NCBI RefSeq assembly: GCF_041911615.1
Contig: NZ_JAYROR010000037.1
Location: 1 to 64,000 of the forward strand
Length of the DNA: 64,000 nt
Direction: 5' to 3'
From: Zoogloea sp041911615
Lineage (GTDB): Bacteria; Pseudomonadota; Gammaproteobacteria; Burkholderiales; Rhodocyclaceae
Within the stretch, counting starts at the first letter, position 1, and each line of letters begins with the position of its first letter. Both the position numbers and the translations under genes were made by a program. Below, piece by piece: positions 29,869 through 39,954 of the stretch. The notes beneath the pieces were generated by a model that saw nothing but the letters and a program-made list of their open reading frames with translations, ran no database searches and was not told where the DNA came from.

Positions 29869-31650
29869 TCAGGCGCCCAGCCAACCCTCGCGCAGGGCCC
29901 GGGCCGGGCCCGATGCGTCGTCGGCGAGCGACAGCTTGGCCACATCGGCCGGTGCAGCACGCAGCGCGACGTCGAAGCTCATCAATTCGTCGCGCCGGAA
30001 GGCATGGATTTCTACCCGATCGCCGGCCAGCCGGCGGGCCAGCAGCTTGTCGAAATTGCCCGCGCCGACCCGGATGCCATCGAGCGCCACCAGCACGTCG
30101 CCGGCCGACAACCCGGCCGCCTGGGCCGAGCCGCCGTCGTAGACGTTGGCGAGCTTGAGCTGATCGCCGTCGGCGCTGGTGCGCACGCCGATGCCTGGGG
30201 ACTCGCTCGCCGCCTCCCAGGTCAGGGTTACACCGAAACGCTGGAGCCAGGCCTGTAGCGGCAGCTCGCCGGTGCCCTCGACCACCTCGCGCAGCCAGGC
30301 GCCCAGTTCCACCCCGCCGAACTCGGCGGCCAGCGCGAACAAGCCGTCCTCGGCCACCCCCACGCCGGTCTGGCCGTGGCGTTGCCACAGGGCGCGCATG
30401 AGGCCGTCGAGGCTGGTCGCCCCTCGGCTCTCGGCCCGCAGGCGCAGGTCCAGCAGCAGGCCCACCAGCGCGCCCTTGGTGTAATAGCTCACGATGGCGT
30501 TGGGGCTGTTCTCGTCCTGGCGGTAATACTTGGTCCAGGCCTCGAAGGACGATTCGGCGACGCTCTGCTTGCGCCGCCCGCTACCCTTGTGCACCTGGCT
30601 GATGGTCTTGCCGAGCAGGCCGAGGTAGTCCTTGGCGGCGATGCGCCCGCTGCGCACCAGCAACAGGTCGTCGTAGTACGAAGTGAAGCCCTCGAAGGCC
30701 CACAGCAGGCGGGTGTAGTTCTCGTGGCGCAAATCGTAGGGCACGAAGGCTGCCGGCTTGATGCGCTTGACATTCCAGGTATGGAAATACTCGTGGCTGC
30801 ACAGCCCTAGGAACTGCCGATAACCGTCGGACGGGGCTTCCATGCCCACGTGGGGCAGATCGGCGCGGCTGCACAGCAGCGCGGTGGAGGCGCGGTGCTC
30901 CAGGCCGCCATAACCGTCGCCCACCGCCATCACCAGGAAGACATAGCGCGCCATTGGCGCCGGTTCGCCGAACAGACGGATCTGCGCCTCGCAGATCGGT
31001 TGCAGATCCTCCACCAGCCGCGCCATGTCACAGTCGTGACGGCCGGTGATCGCCACCGCGTGGGGCACGCCGCAGGCGTCGAATTCGGCCAGCGAGAAAC
31101 GCCCCATCTCGACCGGATGGTCGATCAGCGCGTCGTAGTTCTCCGCCGCGTAGAGCCCGAAGCCGTAGCGCTCCGCCGCGCCCGCCTCGCCCATCGCCTC
31201 GGGCAGGCTGGTGGCGACACGCCAGCCGGCGTCCTCAAGCCCCGCCGGCGGGCGGATGTCGACCCGGTGCGGCAGGTGCTCGCAGCCGTGGGCACACAAG
31301 AAGACGCTGGTGCCGTTGAAGAAGCCGTGGGTCGAATCCAGATGCGCGGTGCGCACCGACAGGTCCCAGGCGTACACCGTGTAGGTGAGCGCAACGGGGC
31401 CCGTCACCCCGGCCGGCAGCTGCCAGGTGTGCTTGTCCCGCTTGTACGCCTCGACCGGCTTGCCGCCCGCCTTCGCGGAAAGGCTCACGATGTTCTTCGC
31501 GAACTCCCGGATCATGTAGCTGCCCGGAATCCACGCCGGCAGGCTGAACACCTGCCCTGCCGGGTCGGGCTCGGCGAGGTGCAGCGTGACTTCGAACAAA
31601 TGGGCGGCCGGCTGGACGGCGCGGAGGGTGTAGCGAACGGCGGAATTCAT
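29869..31650 (-). CDS. M61-family metallopeptidase with PDZ domain
   Basis: A 593-residue protein with an N-terminal beta domain, a gluzincin catalytic domain and a C-terminal PDZ domain (about residues 490-560). The zinc site is HEYFHTW (two His and the catalytic Glu), with the third ligand probably in WAFEGFTSYYDDLLLVRSG. The family includes glycyl aminopeptidase. No clear signal peptide is visible, so it may be cytosolic. It is convergent with the MATE gene. Confidence 0.9.
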   Translation of the reverse strand: MNSAVRYTLRAVQPAAHLFEVTLHLAEPDPAGQVFSLPAWIPGSYMIREFAKNIVSLSAKAGGKPVEAYKRDKHTWQLPAGVTGPVALTYTVYAWDLSVRTAHLDSTHGFFNGTSVFLCAHGCEHLPHRVDIRPPAGLEDAGWRVATSLPEAMGEAGAAERYGFGLYAAENYDALIDHPVEMGRFSLAEFDACGVPHAVAITGRHDCDMARLVEDLQPICEAQIRLFGEPAPMARYVFLVMAVGDGYGGLEHRASTALLCSRADLPHVGMEAPSDGYRQFLGLCSHEYFHTWNVKRIKPAAFVPYDLRHENYTRLLWAFEGFTSYYDDLLLVRSGRIAAKDYLGLLGKTISQVHKGSGRRKQSVAESSFEAWTKYYRQDENSPNAIVSYYTKGALVGLLLDLRLRAESRGATSLDGLMRALWQRHGQTGVGVAEDGLFALAAEFGGVELGAWLREVVEGTGELPLQAWLQRFGVTLTWEAASESPGIGVRTSADGDQLKLANVYDGGSAQAAGLSAGDVLVALDGIRVGAGNFDKLLARRLAGDRVEIHAFRRDELMSFDVALRAAPADVAKLSLADDASGPARALREGWLGA

Positions 31651-32119
31651 CGGAACCGGTAGCGCAGAAATCGGAAGGCGCAGATTCTAACCGCCACACC
31701 GGCCTCGCGCGCCCTCGCTGCTGCCTCATTTTTAGGCAGCAACACAAAAACCTTTCCGTAGAAGGTGTTGCAGCCCGCGCCCACAGTTTTTCCACACCCT
31801 TGCCCACGTCCGGTGGGGAAAACCCGGCCTTCGAAGCCCCTCGAGACCCCTGCCCCAAATTGAGGCTACGTGGTTTTTTCTTTTCGAATCAGTATGCTGA
31901 GTTTCCGGCGCACAGGTTTTCCACAGCTTATCCCCGGTTTTGTGTGAATAGATTAAAACTATCCAAAACGGCGTTTAAACAGAATTGCTCTATTTTTAAG
32001 CAATGGTAAAAAACCCTTTTGTGTCCGCCATATGACAGCGGACCCCACAGTTTTTCCACAGCCTTGCCCACGCTGGCTGTGGGTTTCTGCACGCTGTGGG
32101 CAAGCCCCGGCGGCCCGGA
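31651..32119. other. AT-rich gap with DnaA-box-like sites and a 29-base direct repeat
   Basis: No gene is seen. Three copies of TTTTCCACA (31788-31796, 31917-31925, 32052-32060), matching the relaxed DnaA box TTWTNCACA, lie within 273 bases, with a reverse near-match TGTGAATAG at 31943-31951. A 29-base direct repeat with one mismatch (31780-31808 and 32044-32072, starting CCCACAGTTTTTCCACA) contains two of the boxes. Two inverted repeats are also present: TGCTGCCT/AGGCAGCA (31719-31741) and ATTGCT/AGCAAT (31984-32004). Confidence 0.6.
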
Positions 32120-33046
32120 TCAGGGGATGAACGGCAGCGCGATCTGATCGCTGCGGGAGACGCCGGCCGTCATCTTGCGGCACTGCGCAATGAACTCGCG
32201 CATCCCGGCGGTCACGTATTTGCGTTTGTGAGTGACGAACTGAAACTGCCGCCGCAGGTCGAGCTCGGGTGTTTCGATCGCCACCAGGCTGCCGCGGCGG
32301 AACGCCTCGCGCAGCGCCAGGCGTGAGATGCAGCTCACGCCCACCCCGCTTTCCACCGCGCGTTTGATCGCCTCGGTGTGCTCAAGCTCCAGACGCACGT
32401 TGAGGCTGCCGCCAAAGTGGCGCAGGGCCTGGTCGAAGGTTTCGCGGGTGCCCGAACCCGCCTCGCGCAGGATCCAGTCTTGCGCCGCCAGGTCGGCCAG
32501 GCTCGCCCGCCCACCCGCCGCGAGCGGATGACCGGGCGCGCAGAACACCACCAGCTCGTCCTCCACCCATGGCTCGGCTACCAGATCGGGGTGGCGGCAC
32601 TGGCCCTCGATGAGGCCCAGATCCAGCTCGTAGTGCACCAGCTGATCGACGATGGTCGCCGAGTTATGCACCGACAGCTTCACCTGCGCGCTGGGATGGC
32701 GCCGCAGGAAATCGGCGGCGATCAGGGTGGCCAGGTAATTGCCGACGGTGAGTGTCGCGCCGATCTGCAGCGGGCCGAAATCCGTCTTGCGGGCCAGCAG
32801 CGTCTCGATCTCGGCGGCGTGCTCGATGAGCTGCACCGCGTGGGGCAGCAGCACGCGTCCCAGTTCGTTCAGACGCAACGCCTTGCCGATGCGGTCGAAG
32901 AGCTGGGTGTCGAACTGGCGCTCGAACTCGCCCAGCGCGGTGCTGGTGGCCGACTGGGACAGGGCCAGCTCCGCCGCCGCCCGCGACACGCTTTCGTGAC
33001 GGGCCACCGCAGCGAAGATTTCCAGTTGCCTGAGGGTGTACTTCAT
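32120..33046 (-). CDS. LysR-family regulator, probably controlling the adjacent fpr (FinR-like)
   Basis: The 308-residue protein has an N-terminal winged helix-turn-helix (YTLRQLEIFAAVARHESVSRAAAELALSQSATSTALGEFE) and a periplasmic-binding-protein-like effector domain. It is divergent from the ferredoxin-NADP reductase gene. In Pseudomonas the LysR protein FinR sits divergent from fprA and activates it, so the same role is likely here. The 97-base shared promoter region has a palindrome. Confidence 0.85.
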   Translation of the reverse strand: MKYTLRQLEIFAAVARHESVSRAAAELALSQSATSTALGEFERQFDTQLFDRIGKALRLNELGRVLLPHAVQLIEHAAEIETLLARKTDFGPLQIGATLTVGNYLATLIAADFLRRHPSAQVKLSVHNSATIVDQLVHYELDLGLIEGQCRHPDLVAEPWVEDELVVFCAPGHPLAAGGRASLADLAAQDWILREAGSGTRETFDQALRHFGGSLNVRLELEHTEAIKRAVESGVGVSCISRLALREAFRRGSLVAIETPELDLRRQFQFVTHKRKYVTAGMREFIAQCRKMTAGVSRSDQIALPFIP

Positions 33047-33055
33047 ATCTGCAAA

Positions 33056-33068
33056 ATAGAATATCTAT
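33056..33068. promoter_or_regulatory. Palindrome in the LysR/fpr divergent promoter
   Basis: ATAGA-ATA-TCTAT is a perfect short palindrome in an AT-rich 97-base region between the two divergent starts. It fits the T-N11-A architecture of LysR sites and is a candidate operator; no data beyond position support it. Confidence 0.45.
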
Positions 33069-33143
33069 ATCAATATAATCCATTTTACAGATTTGTTTGG
33101 CTGACTAGAATTGCTGCATCACAACATCCGCGCAGGCCCGGCC

Positions 33144-33920
33144 ATGAGCAAACTCAGCACCCAAACCGTTCTCGAAGTCCGCCACTGGAACGAATCCCTG
33201 TTCAGCTTCAAGGTCACCCGCGACGCGGGCTTGCGGTTTGACAACGGCCAGTTCGTCATGATCGGCCTCGAAGTCGAGGGCCGCCCACTGACGCGCGCCT
33301 ACAGCATCGCCAGTCCCAACTACGAGGAGCACCTGGAATTCTTCAGCATCAAGGTGCAGAACGGCCCGCTCACCTCACGCCTCCAGCACCTGCAGCCGGG
33401 CGACCCCATCGTGGTGAGCAAGAAGCCCACCGGCACGCTGGTGCTTTCCGACCTGCTTCCGGGCCGCAACCTCTACCTGTTTTCCACCGGCACCGGCCTC
33501 GCCCCGTTCATGAGCGTGATCCAGGACCCGGAAACCTACGAGCGCTTCGAGAAAGTCGTGCTGCTGCACGGGGTGCGCTACGTCTCCGAGCTGGCCTACG
33601 CCGAGTTCATCGAGCAGGAGCTGCCCGAAAACGAATTCTTCGGCGAAGAAGTGAAGCGCAAGCTGATCTACTACCCCACCGTCACCCGCGAAGAATTCCG
33701 CAACCAGGGCCGCGTGACCGACGTCGTCACCACCGGCAAGCTCTTCGAGGACATCGGCCTGCCGCCGCTCGACCCGGCTCGCGACCGCGCGATGATCTGC
33801 GGTAGCCCGGCGATGCTCGACGACTGCTGCAAGATGCTCGACGCCTATGGCTTCCAGATCTCGCCGCACATCGGCGCGCCCGGCGACTACGTCATCGAGC
33901 GGGCCTTCGTCGAGAAATAA
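33144..33920 (+). CDS. fpr: Ferredoxin/flavodoxin-NADP+ reductase
   Basis: The 258-residue FAD enzyme moves electrons between NADPH and ferredoxin or flavodoxin, often under oxidative stress. FAD binding is marked by RAYSIASPNYEEHLEF, NADP binding by STGTGLAPFMS and CGSPAML, and the C-terminus ends GDYVIERAFVEK, typical of the bacterial subclass. The ATG at 33144 gives the standard length. It is divergent from the FinR-like regulator. Confidence 0.95.
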   Translation: MSKLSTQTVLEVRHWNESLFSFKVTRDAGLRFDNGQFVMIGLEVEGRPLTRAYSIASPNYEEHLEFFSIKVQNGPLTSRLQHLQPGDPIVVSKKPTGTLVLSDLLPGRNLYLFSTGTGLAPFMSVIQDPETYERFEKVVLLHGVRYVSELAYAEFIEQELPENEFFGEEVKRKLIYYPTVTREEFRNQGRVTDVVTTGKLFEDIGLPPLDPARDRAMICGSPAMLDDCCKMLDAYGFQISPHIGAPGDYVIERAFVEK

Positions 33921-33962
33921 GCCGGCGACGGCGGCAACCCGGCGGCGGCCGGATTGCCGCGC

Positions 33963-35015
33963 TCATCGCGCCGGCGCTTCTGCCAGCCGGGCCACCATCT
34001 GGCGCACGGCGGCGATCTGCGGCGCGTTGCGGGTGGCGTAATCGACGCCGCTGTAGCCCCACCAGTCCCAGCAGCCCTTCGGGTTGTAGAGCCAGCGCAT
34101 CGAACCCGGCGCCCAGCCGCTGCGCGCCACCACCTGCGGGTACAGCACGATCAGCCGGTTGGTTTCGGCCCAAGCGTTGTAGCCCGCGCCGTCGGCAAAA
34201 CGCCGGCCCAGCGCGTCTTCGCCCTGGCGGCACCCATGAAAGGCCACGTGCACCCGGCAGCCCCCCGCACGGCAGACCGCCGGAACGTAGGCGAAGCCCG
34301 TCTCACCCATGCTGATGTCGGCCGGCAGGCCGCCCGTGAAGGGGCGCTGATCGAAGACGACGAGGTGGCCCGGCTCGGGTACGGTTTTCGGGTTCAGTTT
34401 GCCGAGCAGGTGCTGGAGCAATTCGCCGGGCGCATCGAAATCCCCGCAGCGGTTGATGAAGGGCGGCGCCGATGTGTCGCAGGCATTGGGCTTGCCGTCC
34501 GACACCGAGATCATCGCGTGGCCGGCGTTGGGCAAGGCCACGAACTTGATCGACGTCGCCGGCACCCACTGCCGGTAGAAGGCCACCAGGGCATCCACCA
34601 CCGGCCGCGCCACCGTGTGATCGGCGCCACCGGTCAGCACCCATACCTTGTCGTCGGCCAGCGCCGCCGGCGGGTCGATGAGATCGAGGCGGGCGCGGGA
34701 CTCCATCTTGGGCTTCACGTCGGCCGGCGTGGGCGGCGGCGTCCAGCGGGTCGGCGACATGCAGTTGGCGAGCGCACGCACGGTGCTGCCTTCGGCGCAG
34801 TCGTAAGGCCCGGCAGCCAGGATGCCAGCCCCCCGAACCAACCGCGCATAGGCCACCTGGAACTGCACCGCCATGTAACCGCCCGACGAAATGCCGGACA
34901 CCGTCAGCGCCGACGCGTCGGCGCCCAGCGCCGGCAGCTTCGCCGCCCCATCCGCCCAGGCCGCGCTGGCACCCAGGCCGAACCACAAGGCCATCCATCG
35001 CAGCTGCATCGTCAT
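33963..35015 (-). CDS. Secreted PHB-depolymerase-like esterase
   Basis: The 350-residue alpha/beta hydrolase has a signal peptide (MTMQLRWMALWFGLGASAAWA). The lipase box is SGISSGGYMAVQ, as in extracellular short-chain polyhydroxyalkanoate depolymerases, and the C-terminal half has FHGCRQGEDALG and WGYSGVDYATRNAPQI. No separate substrate-binding domain is seen, so another polyester or ester substrate is possible. Its ATG overlaps the stop of the upstream MAPEG gene (ATGA), which decides the start and implies translational coupling. Confidence 0.8.
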   Translation of the reverse strand: MTMQLRWMALWFGLGASAAWADGAAKLPALGADASALTVSGISSGGYMAVQFQVAYARLVRGAGILAAGPYDCAEGSTVRALANCMSPTRWTPPPTPADVKPKMESRARLDLIDPPAALADDKVWVLTGGADHTVARPVVDALVAFYRQWVPATSIKFVALPNAGHAMISVSDGKPNACDTSAPPFINRCGDFDAPGELLQHLLGKLNPKTVPEPGHLVVFDQRPFTGGLPADISMGETGFAYVPAVCRAGGCRVHVAFHGCRQGEDALGRRFADGAGYNAWAETNRLIVLYPQVVARSGWAPGSMRWLYNPKGCWDWWGYSGVDYATRNAPQIAAVRQMVARLAEAPAR

Positions 35016-35413
35016 GCCCCCAGCAGTCGCCACACCACACCGCCCCCCGCAGCCAGCCCCAGCCCGCCAAAGGCCAGCGCCGCCACGGTGAAGCCCTTGG
35101 CCCGCAGCGCGGGTTCGCGGGCATAGCCGACGGCATACCAGACGCGCCCGAGCAGCCACAGTCCACCGAGCGCCGCCGCCACCGGGTCGCTCACGTAGGC
35201 CGCGCAGAGCCACAGGCAAGGCAAGGTCATCGCCGCCCACTCGAGGGTGTTCATCTGGACCCGGTAGAGGCGCTCGAACGCGGGATGACCGGTCACCGCC
35301 GGCGCCTGCACACCATACCGATGGCGGCCCTTGCCGACCGCGAAGCAGGTGCCGAACATCAGCAGGACGATCAGTAGCGTGACGCCGGCCGTGAGAGGAG
35401 TATCAGCGAGCAT
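35012..35413 (-). CDS. MAPEG-family membrane protein
   Basis: The 133-residue protein has four predicted membrane helices and the MAPEG core HPAFERLYRVQMNTLEWAAMTLP with RVWYAVGYA near the third helix. The family includes membrane glutathione transferases; bacterial members are mostly uncharacterised. It is translationally coupled to the esterase gene. Confidence 0.85.
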   Translation of the reverse strand: MLADTPLTAGVTLLIVLLMFGTCFAVGKGRHRYGVQAPAVTGHPAFERLYRVQMNTLEWAAMTLPCLWLCAAYVSDPVAAALGGLWLLGRVWYAVGYAREPALRAKGFTVAALAFGGLGLAAGGGVVWRLLGA

Positions 35414-35497
35414 GGGACGTGTTTTTGAGTGACGGAGGCCGTAAGCTTACCGCCGCTCCGTCATACTGCGCATTACAGCGCGTCATCCCGCCCCGCC

Positions 35498-37222
35498 ATG
35501 TTCCGCACCCTTCTGTCGCTTCTCGCCCCCTATCGCCGCCGCGTCCTGGTGGCCGCCATCGCCCTCGTCGTTGCCGCCGCCGCCATGCTTGCCGTGGGCC
35601 AGGGGCTGCGCGCCGTCATCGACAAGGGCTTCTCGGCCGGCGACCCGGCGTGGCTCGACCGCACCCTCGCCAGCATGGGCGGGCTGATCCTGGTACTGGC
35701 CGGCGCCACCTATCTGCGCTTTTACAACGTCTCGTGGCTCGGCGAACGGGTAACGGCGGACATCCGCCGGCGCGTCTTCGATCACCTGCTGACCCTGCCC
35801 CCCGCCTGGTTCGAGGCCGGTCGCACCGGCGAGGTGATCTCGCGCCTCACGTCCGACACCACCCAGATCGAGAACGTGATCGGCTCCAGCCTGTCCATCG
35901 CGCTGCGCAACGCGTTGCTGCTGGTGGGCGGGCTGGCGATGCTGTTCACCACCAGCCTCAAGCTCAGCCTGCTCACCGTGGGCGGCGTGCCGCTGGTGGT
36001 GGTGCCGATCATCCTGTTCGGCCGCCGCGTGCGCCGCCTTGCCCGCGAGAGCCAGGACCGCGTGGCCGACCTGGGCAACCGCATCGACGAGACCATCCAC
36101 GAGATCCGCATCGTGCAGGCCTACGGCCACGAGGACGCCGACCGGCACGACTTTGGCAGCCTGGTCGAACGCAGCTTCGCCACCGCCCGCGCCCGCGTCG
36201 CCAACCGCGCCCGGCTGGTGGCCGCGGTGATGGTGCTGGTCTTCGGTGCGGTGGCCTTCATCCTGTGGGTGGGCGGGCACGACGTGCTGGCCGGCACCCT
36301 CACCGCGGGCGAACTCTCGGCCTTCGTGTTCTACGCCGCCCTCGTGGCCGGCAGCGTCGGCGCCCTCTCGGAGGTCTGGGGCGACCTGCAACGCGCCGCC
36401 GGCGCCACCGAAAGGCTGACCGACATCCTGCGCACCGCGCCGGCCATCGTCGCCCCCGCGCATCCGCAGGCTCTGCCCGAACCCGCCCGAGGCGCCCTGG
36501 CCTTCGAGGCCGTGCGCTTCGCCTATCCCAGCCGGCCGGACACACCCGCCCTCGACGGCTTCAGCCTCGACGTTGCCCCCGGCGAAACCGTCGCCCTGGT
36601 GGGCCCGTCTGGCTCGGGCAAAAGCACGGTGTTCCAGTTGCTGCTGCGCTTCTACGATCCGCAGGCGGGCGTGGTCCGGCTGGACGGCGTCGCCCTCACC
36701 GCCACCGATCCCCTCGCCCTGCGCCGGCGCATCGCGCTCGTGCCCCAGGACGCGGTGATCTTCGCCGCCAGCGTCGCCGACAACGTGCGCTACGCCCGCC
36801 CCGACGCCAGTCTCGACGACGTGCGCGCTGCCTGCGCGGCGGCTTTCGCCGACGAGTTCATCGCCCGCCTGCCCGACGGCTACGACACCGATCTGGGCGA
36901 ACGGGGCGTGCGTCTGTCGGGCGGCCAGCGCCAGCGTATTGCCATCGCCCGGGCGATCCTCGCCGACCGCCCGGTGCTGCTTCTCGACGAAGCCACCTCG
37001 GCCCTCGACGCCGAGAGCGAGCGCATGGTGCAGACCGCCCTGGACGGGCTGATGCGCCGCCGCACCACCCTCGTCATCGCCCACCGCCTGGCCACCGTGC
37101 AGAAGGCCGACCGCATCCTGGTGCTCGACGGCGGACGCATTGTCCAGCAGGGCCGCCACGCCGAACTCGTGGCCCAGGACGGGCTCTACGCACGCCTTGC
37201 CCAGCTCCAGTTCGTGAGCTGA
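35498..37222 (+). CDS. MsbA-like ABC exporter (membrane and ATPase domains fused)
   Basis: The 574-residue half-transporter has a six-helix membrane domain (about residues 1-310) and a C-terminal ATPase with Walker A GPSGSGKST, signature RLSGGQRQR and Walker B VLLLDEATSALD. It should act as a homodimer exporting a lipid or drug. The ATG at 35498 begins MFRTLLSLLAPYRRR, a normal start for this family; the upstream extension is unlikely. The next gene, 127 bases on, is an FeeM-like acyltransferase, which raises the possibility of a lipid-type cargo. Confidence 0.9.
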   Translation: MFRTLLSLLAPYRRRVLVAAIALVVAAAAMLAVGQGLRAVIDKGFSAGDPAWLDRTLASMGGLILVLAGATYLRFYNVSWLGERVTADIRRRVFDHLLTLPPAWFEAGRTGEVISRLTSDTTQIENVIGSSLSIALRNALLLVGGLAMLFTTSLKLSLLTVGGVPLVVVPIILFGRRVRRLARESQDRVADLGNRIDETIHEIRIVQAYGHEDADRHDFGSLVERSFATARARVANRARLVAAVMVLVFGAVAFILWVGGHDVLAGTLTAGELSAFVFYAALVAGSVGALSEVWGDLQRAAGATERLTDILRTAPAIVAPAHPQALPEPARGALAFEAVRFAYPSRPDTPALDGFSLDVAPGETVALVGPSGSGKSTVFQLLLRFYDPQAGVVRLDGVALTATDPLALRRRIALVPQDAVIFAASVADNVRYARPDASLDDVRAACAAAFADEFIARLPDGYDTDLGERGVRLSGGQRQRIAIARAILADRPVLLLDEATSALDAESERMVQTALDGLMRRRTTLVIAHRLATVQKADRILVLDGGRIVQQGRHAELVAQDGLYARLAQLQFVS

Positions 37223-37349
37223 AACCCCGCGGCATTCGAGAAGTAATTCCTTTGTCACGCGCAACACCACCGCGCGCCACACCCAATTGCAATTTTCTGT
37301 GAATTCCTCCGCGGCCGCCCGCCCCCTCGGGCGGGGCATCATACCCGCG

Positions 37350-38060
37350 ATGAATACTTCCCTCCGCGCCATGTCAGCGCCCCGCCTCGACGAACTCGAC
37401 GCCCTCGAGTTCGGCGCCAGCCGGACCACGACCTACACGGTTGAATGCGCTGACCCTCACCGCCACGACCGGGCCGTCCGCCTGCTGATCGAGCGGATGT
37501 ACGAGTGGCGCGGACTGACTCCGGTCGACACCGACCTGCATACCACCCGTCCCGACCGCATCACCCTGGTCGCATCGGACGACAGCGCGATCTTCGGCAC
37601 CATCACCCTCGGCCTCGACGGCAAGGACGGCATCCTCGCCGACGCCCTCTACCCCGACGAACTGCGAAATCTGCGCCAGCGCGGCGCCCGCCTGTGCGAG
37701 CTCACCCGCCTCGCCATGGACACCCACCACAACGCCAAGGAAGTGCTCGGCGCCCTGCTGCACCTGGTTTACATCCACGGTCGCCTGCTGCACGGCGTCA
37801 CCGACGTGGTGATCGAAGTCCACCCTCGCCACGCCGGCTTCTATCAGCGGATGATCGGCTTCTCGTACATCGGCGAAGAGCGCGTCTGTCCGCGGGTCAG
37901 CGCCCCGGCGGTGCTGCTCCATCTCGAACTCGCCCACATGGACGAGCAGATCGGCCTCTACGGCGGCACCTCGGACCCGAGCGTGCGCACCCTCTACCCT
38001 TATTTCCTGTCCCTCGGCGAACAGGACGCGATCCTGCGTCGCCTCAGCGCCGCGCACTGA
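37350..38060 (+). CDS. FeeM-like N-acyl amino acid synthase / GNAT-fold acyltransferase
   Basis: The 236-residue protein resembles the catalytic core of FeeM and of exosortase-associated acyltransferases, which transfer an acyl chain from acyl carrier protein to an amino acid. Features seen are the TYTVECADPHRHDRAVRLLIERMYEWRG opening, a TLVASDDSAIFGTITLGLDG strand pair and CELTRLAMD. It lies directly downstream of an ABC exporter. The ATG at 37350 is chosen because the upstream extension is low-complexity. Product identity is inferred, not proven. Confidence 0.7.
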   Translation: MNTSLRAMSAPRLDELDALEFGASRTTTYTVECADPHRHDRAVRLLIERMYEWRGLTPVDTDLHTTRPDRITLVASDDSAIFGTITLGLDGKDGILADALYPDELRNLRQRGARLCELTRLAMDTHHNAKEVLGALLHLVYIHGRLLHGVTDVVIEVHPRHAGFYQRMIGFSYIGEERVCPRVSAPAVLLHLELAHMDEQIGLYGGTSDPSVRTLYPYFLSLGEQDAILRRLSAAH

Positions 38061-38151
38061 ACGCAGGGGCCCGACCCCGCCTCGCCGCACGTCCGCGCCC
38101 AGTCGGGTAAAATCGCGTCTTTGCAATTTGCCCCTCCTGGAAAGCACCCGA

Positions 38152-39816
<1,665 letters not shown>

Positions 39817-39845
39817 TCGTTCCTGCGCATTTTGGCGCAGCCCAG

Positions 39846-39869
39846 GCCCCCGCTCCGGCGGGGGCTTTT
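39846..39869 (+). terminator. Rho-independent terminator of ettA
   Basis: GCCCCCGC-TCCG-GCGGGGGC followed by TTTT, 30 bases after the ettA stop. Confidence 0.88.
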
Positions 39870-39900
39870 GCTTGGCAGACAGCGGAACGCGCGACCTGAA

Positions 39901-39931
39901 ACAAAACGCCCCCGGGGTGACCGGGGGCGTT
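39901..39931 (-). terminator. Rho-independent terminator of the cytochrome/porin operon
   Basis: AACGCCCCCGG and CCGGGGGCGTT (39905-39931, five-base loop) form a strong hairpin, followed on the minus strand by TTTTGTTT. It lies 24 bases beyond the porin stop. Confidence 0.88.
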
Positions 39932-39954
39932 CTGGCCGCGAGCGGCAGGCCGTT

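Noticed and set aside
31651..32119. Chromosomal replication origin
   Set aside because: DnaA-box-like sites are few and mostly the weaker TTTTCCACA form, and dnaA, dnaN, parAB or gidA/mnmG genes are absent nearby.
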